Source of the DNA: Wurfbainia villosa
Lineage: Eukaryota > Streptophyta > Magnoliopsida > Zingiberales > Zingiberaceae
Assembly (NCBI GenBank): GCA_025175895.1
Contig: JAKLTH010000287.1
Span: 1-64,000, forward strand
DNA length: 64,000 nt
Reading direction: 5' to 3'
The translations under genes and the position numbers were made by a program. This document shows, piece after piece, positions 49,541 through 61,215 of the stretch. The notes below the pieces were generated by a model, which saw nothing but the letters and a program-made list of their open reading frames with translations, was not told the origin of the DNA and searched no databases. Positions within the stretch are counted from its first letter, which is position 1. Each line of letters begins with the position of its first letter.

Positions 49541-52500
49541 GTCAACTCTATGACAAAAAATCAAAGCAAATGAGGAGGTACAAACCTTGAAAAGGGTAAG
49601 ACTAAAATTGACGCTGATTTATTAGGCGAGGAAAATGTTGACTGCACACAGGATTCCAATGCCTCCCAATCAAACAAAATGACAAGAGGTCCTACACATA
49701 TGGACAGTATTTCAAGGCTAAGGAATAAGGGCATTATACTGAAAGTTGAATTCAATAATCTGGGACAGCCTATTGGGGAAAATGCGGTTAAAATGCAAAG
49801 TTCACTTGGCCAGATTGTTCGAGAGAAAGTACCAATAACTTACAATACTTGGAAGCATGTTCCTATTGACATCAAGGAGCGTGTGTGGGAAGCCGTGAAT
49901 GTAAATATAAATGACCTTACTTTTATTCTTCAAATATAAACTAATATTTTTTTTTAATTGTGTTTGCTAACATTTGATGTTTATCCATTTTTTATGGATT
50001 TGTAGTTGGCGTACAGGGTTGATGTCGGTTGGAAAAAGGGATGTTTGAGCTCAGCAAATGATAAGTGGCGCCAATGGAAAAGTAGTCTCACGCAAAATTA
50101 TATTTTTCCCAATTGTAAAACTCCAGAGAAGTTGCATATGCCACCACCATGATCAAATATTCCAGTGACGTATATGGAGCAATTTAGTGATAAGTCGTTT
50201 GTCTGATGAATTTAAAGTAAGATTTTTAAATCTCTTGTCTCAAATAATGAACTCTTAATAGACTATTGTGATTGGTAATGCATTGTTGTCTTGTTTATTT
50301 TTAAGGAACTAAGTGAGAAACAACAGGAAAGGAGAGCCCAAAACAAATACCCCCATCGACTTTCTCGCAAAGGATATGCACGCCTAGCTGAAGAAATAGT
50401 AAGTAATATTTAATTATCAATTACAATAAATTTGATATCTTATCGAAGAGCAATTTAAATAATATTGATTTATTTGTTATTGTTATTAGAAGGATGAATT
50501 ATCTACTGATAATGAAATAAACCAAGCTATCCTTTGGAAGAAAGGGCGACTCAATAAAGAAGGGGAGTTTGTTGGTGATCAACTGAAGGCAACAACCTCA
50601 AAAATTGTAAGTAAATATTTTAGATTTAGGCTTGTTATGTTAATGGTTCCCATCCAAATAGTAGTCAATATATGTTTTTGTGCATTGCAGGATGATGGTA
50701 TCTTACAAAAGAGGGAGGGAAAGTTAATGCTTAGTGAACCAACACAAGACATTCTAACAGTTGCACTTGAATCTAAGGAACATGGTGGGCGTATAAGGGC
50801 AGTTGGAGCTTACGTCACTCCAAGTACATACTTTGGCTTGTCAAAATGGGGGTCTCACGTTAAAGCTGTATTTAATGATCAACAAAATATGTTGTTGGAG
50901 CAACATAAAAAAATTTTAGAGCAGGAGGATCGGATAAACAAGTTAGAAGCAATGGTTTTCAAAAATGGCAAATGCGAGTTTGAGAATGATGAGAAGGGAA
51001 GTTGTAGTGTGAAGTTTCCTCCAACCTTGTAGGAAAATGAGTTTAACTATGATCATGGTATATCAAATGACATGAAAGCAGACAGTGATGGCGATGTGGA
51101 GTTTATTAACGATATCTTTAATCTCTAATGATATCATTGAATTGTCCAATTTAAATACATTTATTTTTTATACAAGCATTATGTTTTGTCTTACAGGGTC
51201 AATTAGTTGCATTGAGTGTGGAATCTGACATCCATGTAGCTTTTGGTACAATTGTTAGTATTGCGGGAGTTGATGAGCATCTTAATGGTGATCCAAGTAA
51301 GCATACGAACCATTGTTTCATCACGGTTGATGAAGCATTGGATGAAAAGGCCCTGTTGCCAATTCCAACCCCTACGTGTCAAAGCATTGGTGATGCTATC
51401 GGATCACATGTAGCTTGGCCCAGACACTTGATGCAAACACAAGATTCTTCGGTAAATGCTACAATCTATTTAAATTTATCTATACAAGTGCCTAACAAGT
51501 ATATGTTTTCATATACTAGAAGCTCAAGGGGAAAAAAGTTGACTGTGTTAAAAAGAAGCATCGATTGCAATCATCAAATGTGCAATCATCAAGTATGCCT
51601 AGATCACTATGGCTGTTGTATTGTTATTGCAAGCGTGCTCTTCATGATCAACAGTCTATCAAATTAATGTTGGAGTACAATGTATTTGGTGGTAAGTTCG
51701 AAGAAAGTGTTTGCCTTGAAGACATCATTCCTTTCTGCAACTTGGCACCAATTTCATACAATTGCATAGTTGTGTACATATGGTACGTATATTATTTTCA
51801 TGTACTAACACTTTGACTATTGTTTTCATGTACTAACACTGGTCTTATGCATTTTGTTGCATTTAAATGGTAGGCATTTATATAAAAAGATGAAGGAGGA
51901 AAATAAGTTGGAGAGGTTTAGATTTGTGGATCCATATGTTGTTGGGTGTCACTTCACACTAGTTGATAAGATGACCCTTGGTTTGGCAGTGAATGACACA
52001 CCACCAAACCAACTAGTTTTGGTTCCAGTTAACATAGGGTGTGTAAAATAGAGGTGGAATGCTAATTATTTTACTTTGATAAATACTTGCTTAATTACAT
52101 GCATTAATATTGTGTATATATGTAGTTTCCATTAGATTTTGACTGTCATCGATCCTCACAAAGAGGTTGTTTCGGTGTTGGATCCTCTCAGCCAGCATAA
52201 TCGTGATGAGGCTTGGAAGAATGTTGTGAAGATGTAAGTTTTAGTAGGAAAATATTGTCAATATTTATTATAATTTTTTATTATATACTAGATGCACTAA
52301 AAGTATATAATCTTTTATGATTTTATGAAGGGCCTTGAAAATATTCAACACAGAGATTGACAAGCACGGGAGGAAACACCCTTTGTGGGAAATAATCAAG
52401 GTATGTTTTACATTGTGGGGAGCTTATATAATTTGAGGAGTAATTATTTAGTGACATTTATATAATCAAGTTTTTTATTATTTGTTATTGTTATTAGAAG

Positions 52501-53875
52501 GATGAATCATATACTTTCATGATGTCGTATTATGTCAACATAAAGATTAGATAATAGAAGGTTAATCATTCCAAAAACCTTTATAGCAAGCTCATAAGTT
52601 AGTTTGTGAAGATCAGTGTCTAGGTTTGTATTATGATGACCACCCCCCTCGATACAAATGCTTTAAGCTCGACTGGAGTTGATCTTGATAATCTTTTTCC
52701 TGAAAGAAAGGGAGAGGCATCTTCTACTGCTCTGGATCTCAACCAAGGCAGAATAGAGAGACAACAATTCATTTGTCTTTTGCTTTTGAAAACTTTAATG
52801 CATTTGGGAAACTGCAGATTTCAGAGACGAAAACAACCACTTATAGCAGTAATGCTGATGTTTCATTTGGTGCCTGGAATGCTGATTTTCATCCTTCTAG
52901 TAGCACTTCTGCTGTTAGTCCCAAATCACTTGAACTTTTTCAAAATTCTTCAGTTAGCAATCTTCCTAATGCTGCAATAACTGAAGGCACTAAAGACCAA
53001 CATGAGAAAATAGAGTCACTTGGAGGAATACAAAGTCAGTCAGGTCCACTGACATCAGTCAACAAAGAACTTCAAGATGATTTTTGGCCCATGGTGAGTG
53101 CAAAAGTAGAATCTTCAAATTCACTGAAAGATGAAACTCACATTGATGATGGGAATAGTGGCATAAAGAGTATCTCTGGATTTTTTGTTCAAGATGGTCT
53201 ATGGCCTTCAAGCAAAGATCACAAATTACAATCTGCAGCAGTGAAGCTCAAGGAGGAGTTAAATTCCAAAAGACTTTTACTCGTACTAGATATTGCTCAA
53301 GGAATAACTACCAGCTTTTTTTGAACTCAAGTAGGGAAATTAAGGAGGTTATTAGATGTATAATTCAAAATAAAACAAATGCAATATTGAGGTGTTAATG
53401 TAGAGAATTTATTAATATAAAGGGCATATAAGTTAAAGACGACAAAAAAAGAAATACAAAAACATAAATTTGCAATATCAAATTTCCCTTATGACAACTT
53501 TTTTTTCCCTTTATGACAACTTTTTTTGCGATATCGTGTGTAATTTATGTATCAAATTTTACTATCAGAATAACTACTATAATTTTTTTCATCACAGGTT
53601 CCCCTTCAACCCGATGGAGCTCAATGTGGGTATTTTGTTTTACGATATATGAGAGAGATAATTGAAGGCGCCGCATCCTTTGACAAGTCTTCCCTACGAT
53701 CAATAGTAATATTAGATATATTTTCAAATTTTCTTATTGATACCATAGTGTTTAATTACATTTTCATTCATTTATTCACATGTAGTTCGTAAAATCTGTG
53801 ATAGCGGCAAAGGAAATTGATGAAGTACGTTCGGAGTGGGTTGAATGCATACAAGATCACATATCAGATGATTAG
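49541..53875 (+). pseudogene. Second CACTA gene: Transposase_24-like region joined to a Ulp1-like cysteine protease, disrupted
   Basis: Exons follow the usual order of plant CACTA second genes. 49541-49902 ends with MTRGPTHMDSISRLRNKGI and VPITYNTWKHVP. Then come about 50007-50218 (VDVGWKKGCLSS), 50306-50399 (RRAQNKYPHRLSRKGYARL), 50491-50606 (INQAILWKKGRLNKEGEF) and 50691-51032 (coiled-coil end), then 51197-51451. The protease part starts near 51,590. It has a pre-His exon at 52125-52232, whose CAT is followed by TAG instead of the expected Trp codon (TAG at 52133-52135). It also has 52331-52401 (HGRKHPLWEII), 53599-53706 (VPLQPDGAQCGYFVLRYM, with the catalytic Gln and Cys), and 53787-53875. 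A frameshift lies near 50170 and a stop in the first exon near 49572. C48-type proteases cleave SUMO-like proteins; the role in CACTA elements is not settled. Confidence 0.75.
52640..53330 (+). other. Probable captured host gene fragment inside the CACTA protease gene
   Basis: Between the HGRKHPLWEII exon and the QCG exon lies a coding-like segment unlike any transposon protein. It is Ser/Asn/Asp-rich, with readable parts such as DLDNLFPERKGEASSTALDL, then after a frame change FENFNAFGKLQISETKTT, SFGAWNADFHPSSSTSAVSP and SGFFVQDGLWPSSKDHK. The second part stays open for about 180 codons to 53324. CACTA elements are known to capture gene pieces. I do not recognise the parent gene with certainty; edges are approximate. 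Confidence 0.55.
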
Positions 53876-54136
53876 GAGAGATTTAAGTGTACTTACCTCT
53901 TTTGGTTACATGTGGTAATCTATATGTGTTTTGCTTATTATGCATAATACTTTTGGTGCATATGATGTGTAGTTGTTTTGTCACGGTACTTTTTAATATA
54001 TATCGGTAAGAGTGATCATTTAAAATGTGGTGTGACCTTGTACTTTACATTGCTACAAGTGCGTGTGTATATATGTGTTTTCTATAATTCTTTTTGATGT
54101 TGTATGATTTATATTAAAAATGCAACACTATAAATC

Positions 54137-54500
54137 TACAACGGTTTATTGTGTTCTACCGTTGAGAAATGACAACGGTGAAAAATCGTTGTCTATGAGC
54201 AAAAAAAATCCGTGGTAAATCGGTGGTCGGTCAAAGACAACGGTGAAAGACCGTTGTAGATTTAAGAAAAAGACAACGATGAAAAACCATTGTCTATTAG
54301 CAGAAATATCCGTGGTAAATTGACCCGTTGTGAAAAGTCGTTCGATCAAAGACAACGGTTAAAAACCGTTGTCTTATCCTTGAAACGACAATGGTTTTTC
54401 ACCGTTGTCTTTGCCCGAACCACTTTTCACAACGGGTCGATTTACCATAGATTTTTTTGCTAATAGACAACGGTTTTTCACCGTTGTCTATTCGATTTTT
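54137..54500. repeat. Right subterminal repeats of the 10-kb CACTA
   Basis: About a dozen acaacggt(t/g)aaaaacc and aaccgttgtc words occur in both orientations, many forming short palindromes such as gacaacggttaaaaaccgtt. They mirror the left array. Confidence 0.8.
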
Positions 54501-55745
54501 TTTTGTAGTGGAATTTTAGTTAAAATTCATTGATGATTTTAAAGAACTCCGATTAAACTCATTCCAACTTCTATGGATTTCTACGGTGCTTCAAATTTCA
54601 AATATGTTCTTCTTTATTGTTTTTAAAAAATTAATATCACGACTTACACATCATTATTACTGTGATATTGTTGATTTTTAAAAATTAATACCATAATATA
54701 ATATTGATTTCTAAAGACCAACACCATTATGATTATGGTATCTAAAAATCAATACTGCACAGTGGTGTTGGTCTCTAAAGACCAGCATTGTTGCTGGTCT
54801 TTAGAGACCAATAGTGGTGTTGGTTTTTAAAGACTAGCATTATAGTGTGGTATTGATTTTTAAAAATACAACAGTATCACAGTAATACTAGCGTGTTAAG
54901 TTGTGATATTATTTTTTTTTAACAGTAAAGAAGAACATATTTGGAATCCAAAGTACTGAAGAAATCTACAATAATTGAAATAGGTTCAAGTAGAATTCTT
55001 TTAGGGTCTTCAATGATTTTTGACCGAAACTTATCGATGAATCTAAAGGATTTAGTTTTTGAAAAATTGACATGTACTAGAAGAAGATAATACCTTAAAT
55101 GTATTTATAATGTTAATATCTAATTTCAATGTCCCTGTGATAAATTATGTGCATGCACCAATTACCTTAAACTATTCTCTTTATTTTTAAATTAAATTAT
55201 TTTGTTCTCTTTCTACATGCTTGAAAAACACGGCGATGATATTGATCTTTAAAGACCAACATAGAGTCGGCCTGGGGAGGGTTGTTGGCCTTCGCCCATG
55301 GCTCAAAATTATTTTAATATTTTATAGGGCTCAATTTTTAAATTTTACAATGAAAATAGGACATAGTTTTTTAATTTCGTCCAGGACTCTAAGATCCAAT
55401 TTAAAAATCAAAATCAACTCTGAATCAACGCCAATGTGATATTGATCTTTAGAGATTAATAGTGGTGTTGGTATCTAGAGACCAACACTAAATGTTGATC
55501 TCTAGAGACCGACACTAGACCAACACTGTCGTAGTATTTTGCATGCATATAGAAAGAGAAAAATAATAATTTAATTTAAAAGAAAAGAGAAAGGTTATAT
55601 ACAAATTAGAGAAAAAAAAAAAGAAAAGATCAATTTTGATAGATGGGTAATGCAAGAATTAAGTGGGCCATTTGAGAATTTTAAAACTATGGTGTATTAT
55701 TTGAGAATTAAAATTACTTTACATATGTCCTTTGATAAATTGTTA

Positions 55746-56170
55746 TTTTTATCAACTTCTATAAAAAGGGTAAAATCCTTTGTTTTGGAGTTTCTCATTT
55801 ATCTCATAATGAAGACAGAAAGTCACCATCGATTTATAATCATATTGAATGGACATGATAGAGGATAGACATCTTGACGGTATATTCATCAGATTAATTC
55901 TTACTCACTTTTGTAATTATCCATGAGAACTGAGTAAAATTTTAATAATTTAATACAAAAGATATGATGCATTTATTTAAATAATTTTCATCGTCAAATT
56001 CATAACTAAATAAAAATAAATAAATTACGATCGATCGTTATCCATACTAATGCCTAGCGCATCGCCCTGACACAACACCGGGTAGACCAATGCAAATAAT
56101 TTTTTAATAATCATTTAAGGGAAGAGTAGGGTTACAAATAGAGGGCTCTGGTAGTTTTAGTTCCTCGTTC
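55746..56170. other. Intergenic DNA upstream of the RING pseudogene
   Basis: AT-rich non-coding sequence becoming GC-richer near 56150, where a leader-like cttctctcgggagatctcc stretch begins. No bounded element was seen. Confidence 0.4.
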
Positions 56171-56596
56171 GTTGCTTCTCTCGGGAGATCTCCACTCCGG
56201 CAGCGAATGCTTCTCTCCCAACCCCGCCGGAGTTTCTCCCACCGTCCTCCGCCCGGGGTTCCAATCCATGATGCCGTCTTCTGGCTTCAATGTTTTGCAA
56301 AGATTTCATGCGGAGTGGCCTCTGGGAATCGCGGTAGTTTTTGAGGAAAAGGTGCTGCCTTTATTGCCATGCCGTCCTCGTGAGGCAGGGAGGAGAGTAG
56401 TGGAAGAGCGGTAGGAATCTATGATCTCGCCGGGGCTGAACCTGGTCATGACGGTGATCGGATTCGCGGTTAGCACCATGTTCATAGTTTTTATGTGCAC
56501 GCGGCTTATCTGCGGGAAATCCATCTCAGGAACTCAAGAATGTCGCTCCCTGCTGACACCGCCAGATTTGACCTTGGCATTGTTGGCTCTTTGGCT

Positions 56597-57752
56597 GTAA
56601 GTTCCCTTAATAACCACTTCGACTTTTGTGATTGAGGAACTAACAGATTTTTTGGAACGATAAATTTAAAAAAGGAATTGGAATCTACTATAAAAAAAAT
56701 GGTTTGAATCGATGAAGATTAGTCTAATTTCTGTCTGAGAATTTTCACGAACTCGTGAGAAAGAACTTTATAATTTGCTATCAAATAGGTGTCAGGGCGA
56801 AGCCCGGGAACCTGGATTATTAAAAAAGAAAAGTCCAAACTCTTGATTCCGCACAAATGAATCTTCAATTCACATTTTCTCTCTTAAATCCAAGAATTAG
56901 AATATAAATAATATTTCTTTGGATTTTTTTTTAATAATATCGTTTAAAATTGTCTTCAGCAGCGAAATTGGTTCAAAGTATAATGAAAATTGTAATGTTG
57001 GCGATTACTTTTAAAATGGAATAAAGAAGAGTCTTTTCCATAAAAAAAATGTGGAACACGTTAGCAGTCCCTCTATTCTATCACTAATCGAAGAGGAAGA
57101 TAAATCGAGGGGTGTAAGCGTGGCTGTCTCAGTAGACTTGGGCGTCCCAAGTGACCGACTCTCATTTGGGGAAAACTCCATAAATACATCGCAGTTAAGA
57201 ATCGACCCAGGAGTTTTTGATTATATGTGGGCACCCTACCATTGCATCCTAGGCCGGAGGCTAAGAAGAGCCTTTTCCATGATCCTGTATAAATGGGTCA
57301 TCTGACAGCCAATCTGTGATTCTTTCTGTCCTTTTACACCATATTATTGTACTTGCTTCTATATGGGTCAAATAGCCTCCAATTTGTAGTAAAGATCTCA
57401 GATGGAAGTCTGAAAGGATGGAAGTTGAATTTTCCCCTCCCTTTTAATATTGGAGATGTCCCTTCAATATGTTTAAGTTTAGATTTTATTTTTCATTTAT
57501 GTTTGTCTTTTTGTAATTCTATTCTGTTTTTTTTTTCTGGTCCTTTTTTAGATAATCTGGAAAAACAAAATCAAAATCCTGTTTATATAACTTTGATTTC
57601 ACTGTTTTCTTTTCCTGGCACTTTAGTTCGGAAAAGGCTGATTGATTTCTTGTGAAATTTTTTCTGGATGACACCCATCGACACATCATATGGTGATATT
57701 TAAACACGGTTAATTATGTATTGATTCCGTCGACTTGTCCCTCACCTAACAG
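56597..57752. other. First intron of the RING pseudogene
   Basis: The intron has a GTAAGT donor and a CTAACAG acceptor. It includes a less AT-rich block at about 57040-57310 with phrases such as cttgggcgtcccaagtgacc. This block may be an inserted repeat, but no ends or target duplication were found. Confidence 0.45.
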
Positions 57753-59329
57753 CTGAAATGGGAGATCGATGGATTGGAACCAGTTACAGTTGCTAGCTTT
57801 CCAACAAAGAAATTTGGAGCTCATCCCTTTTCTTCTGGACAGGATACACAGTGAGTTTCTCATATTGGCATGTTCTTATTCAATACACAGTTCCTTAGAG
57901 TTTGCTACTTTACTATTGAAGCTAAACCCCAATAATTTCTACCTCCAGTTTTTGTTCTCATTTTTATGTTCTAATAACTATACAATCAAAGTGATTTGTC
58001 TTTTAAAGTGTTATATGTCATGTTACAGTATTTTATTTATTTTTTGCCACTGATTTGGTTCCTTGACCATTAACCTTTCAGACTCAACTGTCTCTTCTTC
58101 TTTTAATGAATTAAAATTTGCTCAATTCCCAATACTCCTTTGGAAGAATGAAACTGCTTCTTATGTAGTACACCTGAAGTTGTTTGTAAAATATTTCCTG
58201 CTAGATATCTTTTGACCTTTTAGTTATAGGTCTTGTTTTAAATCTGTAACATGAGTTGCATTAATTTTTTTTTATTCTCAAATCTTAAGTAATCTTACAT
58301 CAATATTTTGATTTTAATCTATCCATTTGACTAAGTTATGCCTCTATCTTAAGTTCATATTATATTTCTTCTGCAATTTGTTGATTTCAGTATTCATGAT
58401 TACATTCTATTTTTTCACTCTTAGAAGTCACAGGTAGTTACATGATAAATTCATTTGTGGTCCTATCTATTTTGTGCATATGCCACCTTGTTAAAAAAAA
58501 AAAAATCCTTTCAGGCATCTGAAAAAAAACTTTTCTTTTCCACTTTTCCTATGGAGAATGAGTGAGAAATAAGGATGAAGGAATTTTTATTTTCTATGCT
58601 ACCATCAGATATATAGAGTCTTCAAGCCTGTTAAGGTACCTTCATCTAAAGGAATGTTTTCAAGAACAAGTGGTTAGAATTGAAAAACCAACATTACGGT
58701 TGTGGTATATTGCACTAGTGACTAGTTTATAAGAGGGCGACATTCTCTTGGCAAAAGAAACTTATGTGATTCACAATTACTGAAGTTGACTCTCTTCTCA
58801 CTTATCTGTGTAGTAACCATCAGGTAGATGTTAACAAGTGCTTCACATTAGTTTTGTATAGATATGTTCATTTTCATCTACAGTGTTGAATAAACTGATG
58901 TAGGCATTATGATGTGGTTATTCTTGGGACATTTATCCACAGATTTATCTTCTGATCATTAATTTCCTTTGTTCTTTATCCTATTTTAACACATCATTTT
59001 GAATATCTCCACCGTTTTTTAGGAAGCAGTTGTGCTCCTCTGCTTACTATGAGTGATTATTGTGTTTGACTGTTTGATTTTGTCAAATTCTTAGCACATA
59101 GCTTGTTCTGCTTCCAGGATATTGATCTGGGATAGCTAGAAGTTACATGTTTGTATTGGAGTCCATCTCATAAACTCTTTACATATCTTGTTATCTTCAA
59201 GTTGCATCTCTCTTCAGACATTACTGTTAACTGGTAAGGTGGTCAAAGGCATGATCAGTTAACTATTTATGTGGCTCAGTGCTCCAAAATCCAACAATCA
59301 TGCTGATTCCCAAAATCCTAGAATAAAGT

Positions 59330-60006
59330 ATAAGGACTCCCCGCTGAAATAAATTGCTACAAATCAGGGATGAGGTACTGGGAGCAAAGGGATCAACTGC
59401 AGTAGCAGAGGCTAGATTAGCAGGATGGTTTACACAGGAAGGGAAATGAGTAGATAAGACATATGAATACTTCAGGAGATCAAGAAACAAAAATCCATGG
59501 GCCACTACTGTCTGGTTGTCGTATGTGCAACCGAGTTATGCATTCATAATATGGTTACATGAGACTGATTGTCACATGTTTTGGATAAGACTTGTACCTT
59601 TTGTGCAGCAAAGAAGGAGATGCAGAAGCATATCTTCTTTCAATGCCCGATCACGAGGCTAATATGGAGGAGGGTTAGAGACTTGTTAGACATGGGGCAG
59701 GAGATGAGCACGTGTAGGAGGATGTTTAGGATCTTCAAAAGGAAATTTTATGGCACCCTACTTTTAACAAAGGCGAGGTACCTGGCCATATCATGCATGA
59801 TTTACTACGCATGGATGGCCAGGAACCGGTGTCTTTTTGAGAGGAAAAGGATGGATGTAGAGAGCATCTTTAGAAAGATATAGATTCAAGTGTATAGGAC
59901 CTTGAACATCTATTTAGATCTAATACTTCGTCAGCTATAATGTTCAAGGACAGTTTTGTACATCTTTTTTTGGCTAATATATGCATTTACTTATTAAAAA
60001 AAAAAA
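59330..60006 (+). mobile_element. 5'-truncated L1-type LINE with poly(A) tail
   Basis: A perfect 13-bp TSD CCTAGAATAAAGT lies at 59317-59329 and 60007-60019. The element ends in an A-run. It encodes the tail of a LINE ORF2, the RVT zinc-binding domain: DEVLGAKGSTAVAEARLAGW, WATTVWLSYVQPSYAF, then after a frame change DKTCTFCAAKKEMQKHIFFQ, with C..C...H...C spacing, and CPITRLIWRR. It lies in intron 2 of the RING pseudogene in the same orientation. Confidence 0.9.
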
Positions 60007-60727
60007 CCTAGAATAAAGTTATTCATCTTCAAATGCATGATTTCTGATGTGACTTCTTGATTCTGTTTTCAGGAATTTGAAGCTATTTTATAATCATCAA
60101 CTGATATAAACTTCTTTTTCTGTCTCTTGGAATTGAATAAACTAGTTGGTGTGCGTTACCATCTTTAGCCAACTATATTAAGTCCGCAAGTCTTTTCTCC
60201 ACTGATAGATAATTTGGACGTGGCCTACTTTTCTCATTAGTTCAACTCTTTCTCACTCATTCCTTCTCTTTTTCCTAATAGTTTTACATCATAATATCTC
60301 CAAACTATGTTCAGAAAACTAGAGTGCAGACTTTATTTGTATGTCGATGCAAAATGCATTCTTGTAACTCAAGTAATTATTGTTCCAACGCAATAACATC
60401 CAGTCAGAAAAGAAGGTCGAGTTTGGGAATTCAAGTCTCTCCCGTATAAGGGTAATAGTTCATCATCATCATCATCATACCAAGCTGTATATCTCAACTG
60501 CTTTAGATTGGTTACATAAATCCCTCCATTTAGTTCTATGCATGGATATGTCCCTAGACACTAGTAATACTTAAATAAGATTATTTTCTTTGCCTTTTTC
60601 CTTTATCTTTTCTAATAACTTCCCAAATCCATTTAGCATTTTCATCCACGTTAATTTTTTTTTGTGTGTGTGTACATTTTGTCTTTTATGACTCAACACT
60701 CTTGTTAGTAAAGTATGGTAAGTCAAA

Positions 60728-60886
60728 CCACAACCTTACAAATTTCTCCTTTTTGCCAATGTTTTTGTTGTCCTTGGTCTTCTTTTGAAATTGTGTTTGT
60801 ATTTGATATATATATATATATATATATATAAGAAGACCAAGGACAACAAAAACATTGGCAAAAAGGAGAAATTTGTAAGGTTGTGG
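60728..60886. repeat. Perfect 57-bp inverted repeat around an (AT)n loop
   Basis: The left arm 60728-60784 (ccacaaccttacaaatttct...) and right arm 60830-60886 (...agaaatttgtaaggttgtgg) are exact reverse complements over 57 bp. The 45-bp spacer contains (AT)n. The structure ends 46 bp before exon 3 of the RING pseudogene. Confidence 0.95.
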
Positions 60887-61003
60887 AATGAGCTTCTTTG
60901 GAGCCCCTGACTCATCTCGCTGCTTATTGTAGGTGCACTACCAAGAGAAGGATGTCCTGCGCATTCTACCTTTATGTGGGCATACTTTCCATGTCCTTTG
61001 CAT

Positions 61004-61215
61004 CAGGGTTCGTCGGAACGGTCGTGACAGTCATCATGGATGCCTCCGTTTCCATTCCAAAACACTTTTATTTCCGTGCCGGAATGACTTTGATGTCGTC
61101 TCTTCCTTTCTTCTGCAGCCATCGTCGACTCGTCGTTTTCATCCGTCGTCGTCTTTCCCTGAAATATTCTGAGTCGGAAATCTAGAACGGCAAAAGACGT
61201 TCCGACGAACCGTGC
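61004..61215. mobile_element. hAT-type MITE (212 bp) inserted in the RING exon
   Basis: The terminal repeats are CAGGGTTCGTCGGAACG and CACGGTTCGTCGGAACG (right end read inverted), with one mismatch in 17. An 8-bp TSD CTTTGCAT lies at 60996-61003 and 61216-61223. The size, TSD length and CA-start fit hAT-derived MITEs. It splits the RING-H2 finger after the FHVLC ligands. Insert plus TSD is 220 bp, so the frame is also shifted. Confidence 0.92.

Larger units (their letters stand above)
44421..54510 (+). mobile_element. CACTA (En/Spm) transposon, 10,090 bp, complete ends
   Basis: It begins CACTACAACAAAAATGAC and ends ttttttttgtagtg, the CACTA terminal inverted repeat. A perfect 3-bp TSD GAA lies at 44418-44420 and 54511-54513. 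Both ends have dense subterminal repeats of the ACAACGGTTTTT type. Two plus-strand genes follow: a TNP2-type transposase (45.5-48.9 kb) and a Transposase_24/Ulp1-type gene (49.6-53.9 kb). It sits near the middle of a foldback element. Confidence 0.95.
37235..55745. mobile_element. Long-TIR foldback element (MULE-like), split by three later insertions
   Basis: The outer arms are complementary. Left: gttttaaaattctcaaataat at about 37301, and taaattaaatta....ttgcatgcaaaa at about 37400-37440. Right: the inverse of both at 55536-55705. The right end (cctttgataaattg) matches the terminal repeat of the intron element at 8264-10045. Both share the ~30-bp 'AAATCARCACC'-type modules and the 'ttcatcaatg.gttt.gac.aaa' blocks. 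The element's own DNA is 37235-37615, 39504-39679, 43586-44417 and 54514-55745; boundaries are approximate. It is non-coding. Intruders are a solo LTR, a hAT element and a CACTA element. Confidence 0.6.

Noticed and set aside
54137..54500. CRISPR-like regular repeats (acaacggttttt)
   Set aside because: They are mixed-orientation subterminal CACTA motifs with irregular spacing.
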